The notes under the pieces are model-generated. The model saw only the letters and a list, made by a program, of their open reading frames with translations. It was not told the DNA's origin and made no database searches. Below, piece after piece: positions 25,323-34,589 of a stretch of 64,000 bases of DNA. Every line of letters starts with the position of its first letter. Within the stretch, counting starts at the first letter, position 1. Position numbers and translations under genes: made by a program. Source of the DNA: Mycolicibacterium sp. TY81. Lineage in GTDB: Bacteria; Actinomycetota; Actinomycetes; Mycobacteriales; Mycobacteriaceae. The stretch lies in contig NZ_AP023362.1 in the NCBI RefSeq assembly GCF_018326285.1, forward strand, positions 3,348,001 to 3,412,000, written 5' to 3'.

Positions 25323-26636
25323 GTGCGGCGGATAGCAGTGGTCGGCAGCGGCATATCGGGGCTCACCGCGGCGTGGGTGCTCGCCCGCGACGCGGAAGTC
25401 ACCCTCTTCGAGGCGCAACCGCGATGCGGTGGCCACGCCCACACCCATGAACTGGCGGCCCGTCGCGGCAGCACCGATGTCGTCGGCGTCGACTCCGGCT
25501 TCATCGTGCACAACGACCGCACCTATCCCACGCTGCTGCGGCTGTTCGCCGAACTCGGTGTCCGGACCCAGGAATCCGACATGTCGATGTCGGTCTGCTG
25601 CGAAGGGTGCGGCCTGGAGTACGCCGGCGCGAAGGGGCTGACAGGCCTGTTCGCCACGCCGGGCGCGGTGCTCTCACCGCGCTATCTGCGCCTGCTCGCC
25701 GAGGTGACGCGCTTCCACCGGCTCGCCCGCGCCGAACTGGCGCGCGACGTGGCAGACGGCCGAACCCTCGGCGAATTCCTCGGGGCCGCAGGGTTTTCCC
25801 GCTACTTCGTCGCGCATTTCATGGTCCCGCTGGTCGCTGCGGTCTGGTCGTGCCCGCCGGACGTCGCGCTCGACTACCCCGTCGGCTACCTGCTGGCGTT
25901 CCTCGACCACCACGGGATGCTGACGGTGTTCGGGTCACCGACGTGGCGGACGGTGACCGGGGGCTCGGCACGGTACGTCGAGGCGATCACCACGCGCCTG
26001 CCGTCGGTACGCGCCGGCGTACCCGTCCGCACCGTCACCCGCAACTCCGACGGGGTGCTGGTGCGTGACGACGCGGACCGGGTCGAACCGTTCGACGCGG
26101 CGGTCATCGCGACGCATCCGAATCAGGCCCTCTCGATCCTGGACCGGCCGTCGGCCGACGAGGTCGACATCCTCGGCGCCCTGCGGTACTCGATCAATCA
26201 CACTGTGCTGCACACCGATACGTCGCTGCTGCCGCGTCGCCGGGGCGCCCGTGCATCGTGGAACTACCGGATGCCGTCGTGCACCGTCCAAGCCGGCGAC
26301 GTCCTGGTCAGTTACGACCTCAACCGGCTACAGCGACTCGACGCGAGCACCGACCGGCGGTTCGTGGTGACGCTGGGCGGCGGCGGTCGGGTCGACCCGG
26401 GCCAGGTCATCGCGACCATGCTCTACGACCATCCGCAGTACTCCCCCGAGTTCCGCGCCGCGCAACAGCGGCTGCACACGCTCGGCGATCACCGGTTGGC
26501 GTTCGCCGGCGCGTATCACGGCTGGGGCTTTCACGAAGACGGTGCGGTGTCCGGCGTCGCCGCGGCGGAACGTCTCGGTGGCAGCTGGAGCGGTCCCGTG
26601 CCGCCCCTGCTGCGCCCGGCGGGGAACGTGGCATGA
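25323..26636 (+). CDS. FAD-dependent amine-oxidase-family protein (Rv0449c-like)
   Basis: A 437-residue protein with an N-terminal Rossmann motif VVGSGISGLTAAW and the FAD-family DSGFIVHNDRTYP block, ending with FAGAYHGWGFHEDGAVSG. This type precedes a DUF1365 protein and a cyclopropane-synthase-like enzyme in many bacteria; it is thought to modify fatty acids but its reaction is not settled. GTG 25323 follows GGAAGG. It leads a tightly overlapping run ending with rskA and an SDR gene, the arrangement known for the mycobacterial SigK regulon. Confidence 0.88.
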   Translation: MRRIAVVGSGISGLTAAWVLARDAEVTLFEAQPRCGGHAHTHELAARRGSTDVVGVDSGFIVHNDRTYPTLLRLFAELGVRTQESDMSMSVCCEGCGLEYAGAKGLTGLFATPGAVLSPRYLRLLAEVTRFHRLARAELARDVADGRTLGEFLGAAGFSRYFVAHFMVPLVAAVWSCPPDVALDYPVGYLLAFLDHHGMLTVFGSPTWRTVTGGSARYVEAITTRLPSVRAGVPVRTVTRNSDGVLVRDDADRVEPFDAAVIATHPNQALSILDRPSADEVDILGALRYSINHTVLHTDTSLLPRRRGARASWNYRMPSCTVQAGDVLVSYDLNRLQRLDASTDRRFVVTLGGGGRVDPGQVIATMLYDHPQYSPEFRAAQQRLHTLGDHRLAFAGAYHGWGFHEDGAVSGVAAAERLGGSWSGPVPPLLRPAGNVA

Positions 26637-27355
26637 GCCCACCACAGATCGTGCGAACCAGGATCCACCACAGGCGGACCGTTCCGGTGCCGCACGCGTT
26701 CACCTACCGCAGCTACAGCTGGCTGGTCGACCTCGACGCCGTGCCCGAGTTTCCCCGCCTGCTGCGGCCGCTGGCCGGCTTCCACGCCGCCGACCATGCC
26801 GGCGATCCGCGGCGCACGCTGCGCGAGAACATCGACGCCTATCTCGGCGAACACGGCATCGACCTCGGTGGCGGTGCCATCCGAATGCTGGCCAATGCCA
26901 GGGTCTTCGGCTTCGTGTTCAACCCCTTGACCGTCTACTGGTGCCATGACGCCGCCGGCGCACTGGTCTGTGCCATCGCCGAGGTGCACAACACCTACGG
27001 CGGACGCCACCGCTACCTGCTGCACACCGATCATCGCGGCACGGTGGTCGTGCCGAAGGTGTTCTACGTCTCGCCGTTCAACCCGGTCAGTGGCCGATAC
27101 GTGCTGCGCATCCCGGAACCGGCGCGGGGCCGGCTCAACGTGGCGGTCACCCTGCTCGACGCGTCCGGCGGGGTGGTCATGACCGCCACCTGGACCGGAT
27201 CCGTCCACCCCGCCCGTCCCGCAACCGTTTTGACCACCGCACTGGCAGCGCCGCTGGCGCCGCTGCTGGTTCTCGCACGCATCCGCTGGCAGGGCGTGCG
27301 CCTCTGGGCGCGCGGCCTGCAACTGCACCCCCGCCCCCAGGAGGCCGCCCTATGA
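26633..27355 (+). CDS. DUF1365 family protein (Rv0448c-like)
   Basis: A 240-residue DUF1365 protein: start IVRTRIHHRRTVPVPHAFTY, then ANARVFGFVFNPLTVYWCHD and VFYVSPFNPVSGRY, all family hallmarks. A hydrophobic C-terminal segment (about 200-220) may touch the membrane. Function is unknown; it always travels with the flanking oxidoreductase and cyclopropane-synthase-like genes. ATG 26633 shares ATGA with the upstream stop. Confidence 0.9.
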   Translation: MSPPQIVRTRIHHRRTVPVPHAFTYRSYSWLVDLDAVPEFPRLLRPLAGFHAADHAGDPRRTLRENIDAYLGEHGIDLGGGAIRMLANARVFGFVFNPLTVYWCHDAAGALVCAIAEVHNTYGGRHRYLLHTDHRGTVVVPKVFYVSPFNPVSGRYVLRIPEPARGRLNVAVTLLDASGGVVMTATWTGSVHPARPATVLTTALAAPLAPLLVLARIRWQGVRLWARGLQLHPRPQEAAL

Positions 27356-28644
27356 CGAATCAACTCCATGACGGTGCCGCCGCGTACGATCCGTTCCTGC
27401 CGGCCAGATGGACCGACATCGCGCAGGTGCCGAGCGGTCTGCGCACCCGGCTGGGTACGCCCGTCACCCGGGCGTTGTTCCGGGCCGCGGTACGGGACCT
27501 GCCCGTGCGGGTGGAGTATCCGGACGGCACCGTCCAGGGTGCGGCCGGTGCCGCTGATCCGGCCGCGCCGCGAATGTTGTTGCACCGCCCCGACGATTTC
27601 TTCGGCCGCATCGCGAACAGTGGCCTGATCGGCTTCGGCGAGGCGTACATGGTCGGTGACTGGTCGGCGCCCGAGCTCACCGCCGTACTGACCGCGCTGG
27701 CATCCCGCATCGGCACCGTGGTGCCGGCCGCCTTCCAGGGACTGCGCTCGGTCCTGCTACCGCGGACGCCGCGCAACCATCGTGGGGCGCAAGCGGATAC
27801 CCGCGCGAACATCGCCCATCACTACGACCTGTCCAACGAGTTCTTCAGCATGTTCCTCGACCCGACGCTGACGTACTCGTGCGCACTGTTCGACACGCTC
27901 GACCCACCACCGGCCTGGCGCGACCTGGCGGCCGCGCAACACCGCAAGATCGACCGGCTGCTGGACGCCACCGGCGTCGGTGCCGGCACGCGGCTGCTCG
28001 AAATCGGCACCGGCTGGGGCGAATTGGCGATCCGGGCCGCGCAGCGCGGCGCACACGTCCACACCGTCACCCTGTCGCGCGAGCAGCAGCTGCTGGCCCG
28101 CGAGCGCATCGCCGCCGCCGGGCTGTCGGACCGGATCACCGTCGAGCTGTGCGACTACCGCGACATCACCGGGACATACGACGCGATCATCTCCGTCGAG
28201 ATGATCGAGGCCGTCGGCTACCGCTACCTACCGGCCTATCTGCGCACGCTCGAGCGCCTCCTCGCGGCCGACGGCCGGGTCGGCCTGCAGCTGATCACCA
28301 TGCCGCACAAGCGCATGCTGGCTTCGCGTGACACCTACACCTGGGTGCACAAGTACATCTTCCCGGGCGGGTTCCTGCCGTCGGTCAAGCTCATGGAACG
28401 GTCGGTCAGCGCGCACACCGCCCTGCGCATCACCGACCGGTATTCGTTCGGACCGCACTACGCCCACACCCTCAGCCTGTGGCTGCAGCGCTTCACCGCG
28501 AACAGCGCCGGCGCCGACGCACTGGGATTCGATCGCATCTTCCGGCGGATGTGGCGTTTCTACCTCGCCTACTCCGAGGCGGGCTTCGCCTCGGGCTACC
28601 TGGACCTGCACCAGCTGGTCCTGCAGCCGAAGGCGCGATCGTGA
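27352..28644 (+). CDS. ufaA1: Cyclopropane-fatty-acyl-phospholipid synthase family methyltransferase UfaA1-like
   Basis: A 430-residue protein with an N-terminal lipid-binding-type region (about 1-140) and a C-terminal SAM domain: HHYDLSNEFFSMFLDPTLTYSCALF, motif I LLEIGTGWGELAI, then VEMIEAVGYRYLP. In M. tuberculosis the homologue has been linked to tuberculostearic acid synthesis, methylating oleoyl chains of phospholipids; substrate here is inferred. ATG overlaps the DUF1365 stop (ATGA) and its TGA overlaps the sigK GTG. Confidence 0.88.
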   Translation: MTNQLHDGAAAYDPFLPARWTDIAQVPSGLRTRLGTPVTRALFRAAVRDLPVRVEYPDGTVQGAAGAADPAAPRMLLHRPDDFFGRIANSGLIGFGEAYMVGDWSAPELTAVLTALASRIGTVVPAAFQGLRSVLLPRTPRNHRGAQADTRANIAHHYDLSNEFFSMFLDPTLTYSCALFDTLDPPPAWRDLAAAQHRKIDRLLDATGVGAGTRLLEIGTGWGELAIRAAQRGAHVHTVTLSREQQLLARERIAAAGLSDRITVELCDYRDITGTYDAIISVEMIEAVGYRYLPAYLRTLERLLAADGRVGLQLITMPHKRMLASRDTYTWVHKYIFPGGFLPSVKLMERSVSAHTALRITDRYSFGPHYAHTLSLWLQRFTANSAGADALGFDRIFRRMWRFYLAYSEAGFASGYLDLHQLVLQPKARS

Positions 28645-29279
28645 GCACGCCGTCCGGATCCGACGGGTTGCGTCAGATCGACCCGGTTCCCGCGCAGCCG
28701 TGCGACGATTCCCGGATGGAGGGTGAGCCGGACCGCGTAGCTCTGCTCACCGCGATCGCCGACGGCGACAGTGCGGCTTTCACCGAGTTCTACGACCTCA
28801 CCTCGCCACGGGTGTTCGGCCTCGCCTATCGCGTCGTGCGGGACCGGACCCTGGCCGAGGACGTCGTGCAGGAGGTCTTCCTCCAGGTGTGGTCCTCGGC
28901 GGCACGGCAATACGACCCCGCGCTGGCCAGCCCGATCGGCTGGCTGATGACGTTGACCCACCGCCGCAGTATCGACCGGGTCCGCTCCGAACAGTCGGCC
29001 GCCGACCGCAATCACGTCTACGGCGCCTCGAGCCTGGGCCGCGAGCACGACACCGTCGCCGATGAAGTGGGACAGCGACTCGACGAGCAGGAAGTCACCG
29101 ACTGCCTCGACGGACTGACCGCCGTCCAGCGTGAAGCCATCGGCCTGGCGTACTACAGCGGCCACACCTATCGGGAGGTCGCCGAGCACCTCGCCGTCAC
29201 GCTCCCCACCATCAAGGCCAGAATCCGGGACGGCCTGATCCGCCTGAAGAACTGCTTGGGGGTGGGCACCGATGCCTGA
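28641..29279 (+). CDS. sigK: ECF RNA polymerase sigma factor SigK
   Basis: A 212-residue ECF sigma factor: sigma2 region FTEFYDLTSPRVFGLAYRVVRDRTLAEDVVQEVFLQVW with MTLTHRRSIDRVRSEQ, and sigma4 region LTAVQREAIGLAYYSGHTYREVAEHLAVTLPTIKARIRDGL. The GTG start overlaps the ufaA1 stop (GTGA). The first ~35 residues look extra compared with M. tuberculosis SigK (about 187 residues), so an internal ATG near 28716 is possible. Paired with rskA downstream, it should direct its own operon via the promoter near 25.25 kb. Confidence 0.92.
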   Translation: MSTPSGSDGLRQIDPVPAQPCDDSRMEGEPDRVALLTAIADGDSAAFTEFYDLTSPRVFGLAYRVVRDRTLAEDVVQEVFLQVWSSAARQYDPALASPIGWLMTLTHRRSIDRVRSEQSAADRNHVYGASSLGREHDTVADEVGQRLDEQEVTDCLDGLTAVQREAIGLAYYSGHTYREVAEHLAVTLPTIKARIRDGLIRLKNCLGVGTDA

Positions 29280-30018
29280 CAGCTACACCGACGACGAACA
29301 GCAATTGCTCGATCTCGCTTACGTATATGCACTCGATGCGGTGTCCGAGGCCGAACGCTCGGACATCGCCGGACGCCTCGGCGTCGCGGCGCCGCACACC
29401 GCGCAGGCGTTCGCCCGCATCGTCGGCGACACCCAGGAGACCATGGCGGTGCTCACCGCGGGTGACACCCTGACGCCGCCCGCCGAACTGCGCGTGCGCA
29501 TCCTGCAGGCCATCGGCATCCAGGCGGCCGAGCGCAGTTCGGATGAGTTGGCGCTCAAGCGAACCCGGCGGCTCCGGCTGATCGTCCGGCTCGCGGCGGC
29601 CGCCGCGGTGATCTGCGCCGTCGCCATCGGCACGACGGTGATCGCCGATCGCTTCACCGAGCACCCGGCCCAGCCGACGGTGTCGCAGGTGCTGGCCAAC
29701 CCGGACATTCGCACGTATTCGGCGGCGGTCGCCGGGGGCACCATCACCCTCAGCGCGTCGCAACAGGCCAACGCCGTGGTGGTGGCCATGGCGAATGTGC
29801 CTGCGCCACCGGCAGGCCACGTCTACCAGATGTGGTTCATCCCGGCGTCGGGAGCGCCGCGGTCCGCCGGCACCATGGGCCCCGACACCATGCCGCCACC
29901 CGGCGGCGAGGTGATACCGGCGCTGGACTCGGCCGCCAAGGTGGCCGTGACGGTCGAGCCGGGTTCCGGGTCCAGCCAGCCGACGAGCGATCCGGTCGTC
30001 GTCGTCGCCCTGACCTGA
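29272..30018 (+). CDS. rskA: Anti-sigma-K factor RskA
   Basis: A 248-residue protein with a cytosolic anti-sigma region (DLAYVYALDAVSEAERSDI at the start), one membrane helix near residues 102-124 and an extracytoplasmic RskA domain (PF10099) with VYQMWFIPASGAPRSAGTM. It holds SigK at the membrane and releases it after regulated proteolysis. It overlaps sigK by 8 nt. The last residues (SDPVVVVALT) are typical of the family. No M. bovis-type inactivating change can be judged without an alignment. Confidence 0.92.
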   Translation: MPDSYTDDEQQLLDLAYVYALDAVSEAERSDIAGRLGVAAPHTAQAFARIVGDTQETMAVLTAGDTLTPPAELRVRILQAIGIQAAERSSDELALKRTRRLRLIVRLAAAAAVICAVAIGTTVIADRFTEHPAQPTVSQVLANPDIRTYSAAVAGGTITLSASQQANAVVVAMANVPAPPAGHVYQMWFIPASGAPRSAGTMGPDTMPPPGGEVIPALDSAAKVAVTVEPGSGSSQPTSDPVVVVALT

Positions 30019-30965
30019 TGACCATGGTCGGCGCCTTCTTCGACGATCTCCTCGACCGCACCGTCGTACTCGGTTACTCCCGGCTGGGTCTGGCTGTGCG
30101 GCAACAGCTCTGGCGGGCCCCCGAGCTGCCGGCCGGCGCCCTCGTCGGCCGCACCGTGCTGGTCACCGGCGCGAATTCGGGTATCGGCAAGGCCATCGCC
30201 ACCGAACTCGCGATGCTCGGGGCGACGGTGTTGATGACGGTGCGCGACCGGGCCCGCGGCGAAGCCGCGCGACACCATGTGCTCACCGTCGCGCCGGCCG
30301 CCGACGTGGCGGTGGAGGTGTGCGACGTGTCGCACCTGGCCGGGGTCCGGTCGTTCGCCGCGGACCTGCTGTCGCGGCACTCACGGCTCGACGCCGTGAT
30401 CCACAACGCCGGTGTCATGCCCGAGCAACGCACGGAAAGTGCTGAAGGGCATGAGCTCTCGCTGGCAACCCACGTTCTGGGGCCGGTGTTGCTGACGGAA
30501 CTTCTGCGGCCGGCGCTGACCCCGGCGGCGCGGGTCGTCCTGATGTCCTCCGGCGGCATGTACACCCAGGCACTTCCGGTCGACGACATCGAGTACCGGC
30601 GCGGGCATTACCGCGGTGCCACGGCGTACGCGCGCAGTAAACGCATCCAGGTCGCGTTGACGCCGCTGCTGGCGCGGCGCTGGCCCGAACTGATGGTGGC
30701 GGCCATGCATCCCGGCTGGGCCGACACCCCGGGCATCGCCCGGTCACTGCCCGGGTTCCGCCGCGTGACGCGTCCGATCCTGCGGACGTCCGAACAGGCC
30801 GCCGACACCGCTGTGTGGCTGACGGCGACGAGTCCGCCGCCGGAATCGGGACGGTTCTGGCACGACCGCCGGATCCGTCCTACCCACTACCTGCCGACCG
30901 CGCACGACGACGACGCCGAGGTGCGGCAGGTGTGGCAGTACTGCGCGGCCGCCGTCGGTTTGTGA
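30018..30965 (+). CDS. Short-chain dehydrogenase/reductase (DHRS12-like)
   Basis: A 315-residue classical SDR with a roughly 40-residue N-terminal extension: TGANSGIGKAIA (cofactor), HNAGVM, active-site Ser in MSSGGMY and YARSK (Tyr/Lys). The extension (AFFDDLLDRTVVLGYSRLG) is typical of DHRS12-type proteins. ATG 30018 overlaps the rskA stop by 1 nt, so it probably belongs to the SigK-controlled unit. Substrate unknown. Confidence 0.85.
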   Translation: MTMVGAFFDDLLDRTVVLGYSRLGLAVRQQLWRAPELPAGALVGRTVLVTGANSGIGKAIATELAMLGATVLMTVRDRARGEAARHHVLTVAPAADVAVEVCDVSHLAGVRSFAADLLSRHSRLDAVIHNAGVMPEQRTESAEGHELSLATHVLGPVLLTELLRPALTPAARVVLMSSGGMYTQALPVDDIEYRRGHYRGATAYARSKRIQVALTPLLARRWPELMVAAMHPGWADTPGIARSLPGFRRVTRPILRTSEQAADTAVWLTATSPPPESGRFWHDRRIRPTHYLPTAHDDDAEVRQVWQYCAAAVGL

Positions 30966-30980
30966 GGACTTGTCGCGCAA

Positions 30981-31412
30981 TCAGATTCGTGCGAGTTCGC
31001 GCCGCAGCCCGCGCGCGCCGTCGTCGAGGAGGTGCGCCACCGCGAGCTGGAGCAGGGGCTCGAGCCACCGCAGCCACCCCTGGAACGCGAACCTGATCCG
31101 GTAGGTGACTTGAGTGCCGTCGACGTGCGGCACCACGGTGATGGTGTCGCGCGCGACCAGATACCGATTGACCCCGCGCAGTTCGATCGACTGCCCCGGC
31201 GTCAGGCTGGTGACTTCGTACGTGATCTCCGAGGTGCGACCGGCGAAGCGGGACGTGTTCGCGTAACGGGTACCGACACCGCCGTCACCCGCGATGCGTT
31301 CGGTGCGGATCGTGCCGGGGTCCCACTGTGTTGTCGTGGTGAAGTCCGCCAGGTACGCGAAGACGGCGTCCGCCGGCGCGGCCACGACCACCTGTCGCTG
31401 TGCGTCGATCAC
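30981..31412 (-). CDS. SRPBCC (polyketide cyclase/START-like) family protein
   Basis: A 143-residue helix-grip protein: VVVAAPADAVFAYLADFTTTTQWDPG at the start, then GVGTRYANTSRF and a long C-terminal helix. It probably binds a small hydrophobic ligand; no catalytic site is evident. GTG 31412 overlaps the stop of the next minus-strand gene (GTGA). It converges on the SDR gene with a 15-nt gap. Confidence 0.82.
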   Translation of the reverse strand: MIDAQRQVVVAAPADAVFAYLADFTTTTQWDPGTIRTERIAGDGGVGTRYANTSRFAGRTSEITYEVTSLTPGQSIELRGVNRYLVARDTITVVPHVDGTQVTYRIRFAFQGWLRWLEPLLQLAVAHLLDDGARGLRRELARI

Positions 31413-32767
31413 CGGGCCGCCTTCCCCAACTGGTGGCGCAGGCACTGTTCGAGGTCCGGGCGGCGGAAGCGGTGGCCGGCCTCGATGAGCCGGCCGGGTA
31501 CCACGCGCTGACTGGCCATGGCCAGCTCGCGGGCGCCCTGCCGGCCGAGCAGCAGTGCCGGCCCCAGCGCGGGTACGGGCAACACCGCGGGCCGGTGCAA
31601 CACGCCCGCCAGCGTCCGGGTGTAGTCGGCGTTGCGGACGGGTTGTGGCGCAACGGCATTCACCGGGCCGGAGAGCCCGGTATCGACCAGTGCGCGGTGG
31701 TACACGTCGATCAGGTCGTCGATGTCGATCCAGGACAGCCACTGCCGCCCGTCGCCGAGCGGCCCGCCGAGACCGGCGGCGAACAGCGGCCGCATCAGTT
31801 GCAGGGTGCCGCCGCGCGGCGTCTGCACGATCCCGGTGCGGACGTTGACGACCCGCAGTCCGGCAGCGGTGGCCGGCGTAGTCGCCGCTTCCCAGTCGGC
31901 GACGACGGCAGCCAGGAACCCGTCGCCCGGCCCTGCCGATTCGTCGAGGCGCTCGTCGGCCCGGTCGTCTCCGTACCAGCCGACCGCCGACGCGCCGACG
32001 AAGACCGACGGCCCGTCCGTCGCGTGTGCGGCGCACTCGGCCAGCCGACGGGTCGGCTCGATCCGGCTGTCGCGCACTGCTTTTTTGTGTGCGTCGGTGA
32101 ACCGGCCGGCAACCGACGCGCCCGCGAGGTGCACCACGGCATCGATCCCGTCGAGGAGATCGTCTGCGGGCGACTCGGGATCCCAGCGGCGCTCGGTGTC
32201 GTCGCGTGGTTCGCGGCGCACCAGCCTGATGACCCGGTGACCGCCGGTGGACAGGAAGGCCGTCAGAGCGCTGCCGACCAATCCCGATGCCCCGGTCACC
32301 GCCACCGAACCGGGACGCTCGCCGTGTTCGCGCGCCCACTGATGGGCGGCCAGGTCGTCGCTCAGCTGGCGATGCCGGTACCGGAACGTCTGCTCGAGCA
32401 GGGGCCCGGGTACCGGTGTGTCGACGCGGTCGGTGACCCGGGTGCGCCCGTCACCGACGGTATCGAAGCAGTGTTCGTGCCGCCAGTGCCCGACCAAACC
32501 CGTTGGCAGCGAACGTAATCCGTCCCGGCTCAATTCGTCGACGAACCGTGCGGGCGGCGCATAGTCGGCGGGATTGTGTTGCGCGCTCCAGCGCAGTCCG
32601 CCGGGCAGGCCGAGCACGGCGCGCCCGTCGGCCAGCGATGCCGCTTCCGCGACCACGGTCATGGGCTGCCACGGCGGCAGCAACCGGTGGATGGCGCCCG
32701 GCCGCGCATGCCAGGCGAACACGTCGTCGCGCGGCGCGTCGACCACACTGCTGTACTCGATTCCCAT
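31409..32767 (-). CDS. SRPBCC domain fused to TIGR01777-type (YfcH/SulA) NAD-dependent epimerase
   Basis: A 452-residue two-domain protein: residues 1-150 form an SRPBCC domain (YSSVVDAPRDDVFAWHARPGA). Residues 152-452 form an extended-SDR-like epimerase (VAVTGASGLVGSALTAF, VVHLAGASVAGRF, SAVGWYGDD, DWE, WLSWIDIDDL) of the DUF1731-containing family. The fusion is common in actinobacteria; function is unknown. It is translationally coupled to the smaller SRPBCC gene. Confidence 0.87.
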   Translation of the reverse strand: MGIEYSSVVDAPRDDVFAWHARPGAIHRLLPPWQPMTVVAEAASLADGRAVLGLPGGLRWSAQHNPADYAPPARFVDELSRDGLRSLPTGLVGHWRHEHCFDTVGDGRTRVTDRVDTPVPGPLLEQTFRYRHRQLSDDLAAHQWAREHGERPGSVAVTGASGLVGSALTAFLSTGGHRVIRLVRREPRDDTERRWDPESPADDLLDGIDAVVHLAGASVAGRFTDAHKKAVRDSRIEPTRRLAECAAHATDGPSVFVGASAVGWYGDDRADERLDESAGPGDGFLAAVVADWEAATTPATAAGLRVVNVRTGIVQTPRGGTLQLMRPLFAAGLGGPLGDGRQWLSWIDIDDLIDVYHRALVDTGLSGPVNAVAPQPVRNADYTRTLAGVLHRPAVLPVPALGPALLLGRQGARELAMASQRVVPGRLIEAGHRFRRPDLEQCLRHQLGKAAR

Positions 32768-32831
32768 GAAACCTCCGAGTCGGAACGGTCTCAGTGGGAT
32801 TCGGAGCCAACCGGCCGGCGGATGGGTCTGA

Positions 32832-33590
32832 TCAGTTGGCCGGCTTGTAACTGAACGACACCTTGCCGTCGGCGACGTCGGTGACCGTCAGGGTGTAGGC
32901 CCGGTTCTGCCCGCCGACGACCGCGGTGCAGCGCTGCGTCGCCCCGACCTTGCTGTCGACGTCGCCGTCGCACTTGACCGTGCTGGGACTCTGACCCAGT
33001 TGCGTCGCAAGCGAACTCTCCGCCACCGACTTCTCCAGCACGGGTGTCAGGCCGTAATTCATTGCGAGGCCGGACACTTCGCTCACCAGCGCGGTGCGCC
33101 GGCTGGTGAACCCGTCATCGGTGATGTCGCACAACGCCACCGCACCCTGCTTGCCCTCCAGTCCCGACTGGCACACGACGGAGTCCGGGGCCGCCTTGCG
33201 CGTGCGGGTCACCATGTCCGCCACGGCCGCCTCCAACTGTGTCTTGGAGACCGCCGGGGTCATCGAATAGCTGACCTTGCCGTTTTCGACGCCGGACACC
33301 GTGATGGTCGGCTGGATCCCGTAGGCCGGTGACATCGTGACGTCACACCGCGTGCTCTGCCCGACCTTGGCGATGAGGCCGCGCTCGCAGATCACCGCCT
33401 GCGGTGGCTGGCTCGTGAAGGCGTCGTGGATCGCCCGCTCCAGCGACGCCTTGTCCACCATCGGCAGCTGCGCCGACGGCTTGGCCTGGACGGCTTCGGG
33501 TTCCGGCCGGGTGAGGCTGTAGACCAGCGCCGCGAGGCCCGTCAGCAGCAGCCCAGCGATGACGACCAGTGCCAGGATGCGCGCCCTCAT
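32832..33590 (-). CDS. Exported protein with three tandem DUF4333 repeats
   Basis: A 252-residue protein with an N-terminal membrane segment (about residues 5-27) and three repeats. Each repeat has a Cys pair: ICERGLIAKVGQSTRCDV, VCQSGLEGKQGAVALCDI and KCDGDVDSKVGATQRCTA. This matches DUF4333 (PF14230), common on the outside of mycobacteria. The cysteines probably form one disulfide per repeat. Function unknown. It stands alone between coupled operons. Confidence 0.82.
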   Translation of the reverse strand: MRARILALVVIAGLLLTGLAALVYSLTRPEPEAVQAKPSAQLPMVDKASLERAIHDAFTSQPPQAVICERGLIAKVGQSTRCDVTMSPAYGIQPTITVSGVENGKVSYSMTPAVSKTQLEAAVADMVTRTRKAAPDSVVCQSGLEGKQGAVALCDITDDGFTSRRTALVSEVSGLAMNYGLTPVLEKSVAESSLATQLGQSPSTVKCDGDVDSKVGATQRCTAVVGGQNRAYTLTVTDVADGKVSFSYKPAN

Positions 33591-33608
33591 AGCCGCTATT
33601 GTGCCCGG

Positions 33609-34589
33609 CTACATCAGGTCGTTTGCGGGCACGTCATTTCGGTGCTCGCGGTACCAGGCCACGGTGCGCGCCAGCCCGTCGTCGAGGGCGATCTGCGGCG
33701 ACCAGCCCAGCTTGCCCATCTTGGTGATGTCGGGGCAGCGCCGCTTCGTCTGGCCGGCGGGCGACTCGCCGGGCTGGACGTCCAACTCGACGCCGACGAT
33801 GGCGCCGATGCGGTCGGCCAGCTCACGGATCGACATCTCCACGTCACTGCCGATGTGGTAAATCTCGCGGTGCCCGCCCTTGTCGTACATCGTCATGATG
33901 CCGTCGACGCAGTCGTCGACGTAGCAGAAGGACCGGGTCTCGGTGCCGTCACCCTGGATCGGGAACACCGCATCACCGCGCTCCTGGCAGCCCAGCGCCC
34001 GCAGGATGAACTGCGGCTCGACGTGCTTCCACCCCATGTTCGGCCCGTAGATGTTGTGCGGCCGGAAGATCTGCACCTGGCGGTAGTGCTCCTGACCGTA
34101 GTTGAAGGCGATCAGTTCACTGGCGATCTTGCCGCCGCCGTAGGAGTACCGGGGGTTGAGGCTGTCGGGCAGCATCAGCGGGATGGTCTCGGGCGTCGGG
34201 ATGATCGACGGCGTCTGATAGACCTCGGCCGTGGACGCCACCACCAGGTCCGGCACGCCGGCGTTCCGGCCCGCGTTGACGACCGCCAGCGCGCCCAGCA
34301 TGCCGACCTCGAGCACCAGTTCCGGTTGGGTGTAGAAGTTCTGGGTGCCGTTGATGGCAGCCAGGTGCATGACGACCTCGGCGCCGGCGAACGCCTTTTC
34401 GAGGGCGTCCTGATCGCGGACGTCGCACGTGAAAAGTTCGACGTCCGAGGCGACTTCGGCGAATCGGCTCGCGTCGCCGCGAACCATGGAGTCCACCACC
34501 GCGACCTGCCAGCCGTCCCGGACCAGCCGCTTGACCAGGTAGGCGCCGATGAATCCGCCACCACCGGTGACCACGACCCGCTTAGACAC
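33609..34589 (-). CDS. NAD-dependent nucleotide-sugar epimerase/dehydratase
   Basis: A 326-residue extended [39 protein letters not shown] and the Tyr-Gly-Gly-Gly-Lys catalytic pair ([17 protein letters not shown]), [25 protein letters not shown]. It probably epimerises or dehydrates a UDP- or GDP-sugar. GTG 34589 overlaps the stop of the dehydrogenase gene by 8 nt, so the pair makes a modified, probably acidic, nucleotide sugar. The exact substrate cannot be told from sequence. Confidence 0.88.
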   Translation of the reverse strand: MSKRVVVTGGGGFIGAYLVKRLVRDGWQVAVVDSMVRGDASRFAEVASDVELFTCDVRDQDALEKAFAGAEVVMHLAAINGTQNFYTQPELVLEVGMLGALAVVNAGRNAGVPDLVVASTAEVYQTPSIIPTPETIPLMLPDSLNPRYSYGGGKIASELIAFNYGQEHYRQVQIFRPHNIYGPNMGWKHVEPQFILRALGCQERGDAVFPIQGDGTETRSFCYVDDCVDGIMTMYDKGGHREIYHIGSDVEMSIRELADRIGAIVGVELDVQPGESPAGQTKRRCPDITKMGKLGWSPQIALDDGLARTVAWYREHRNDVPANDLM

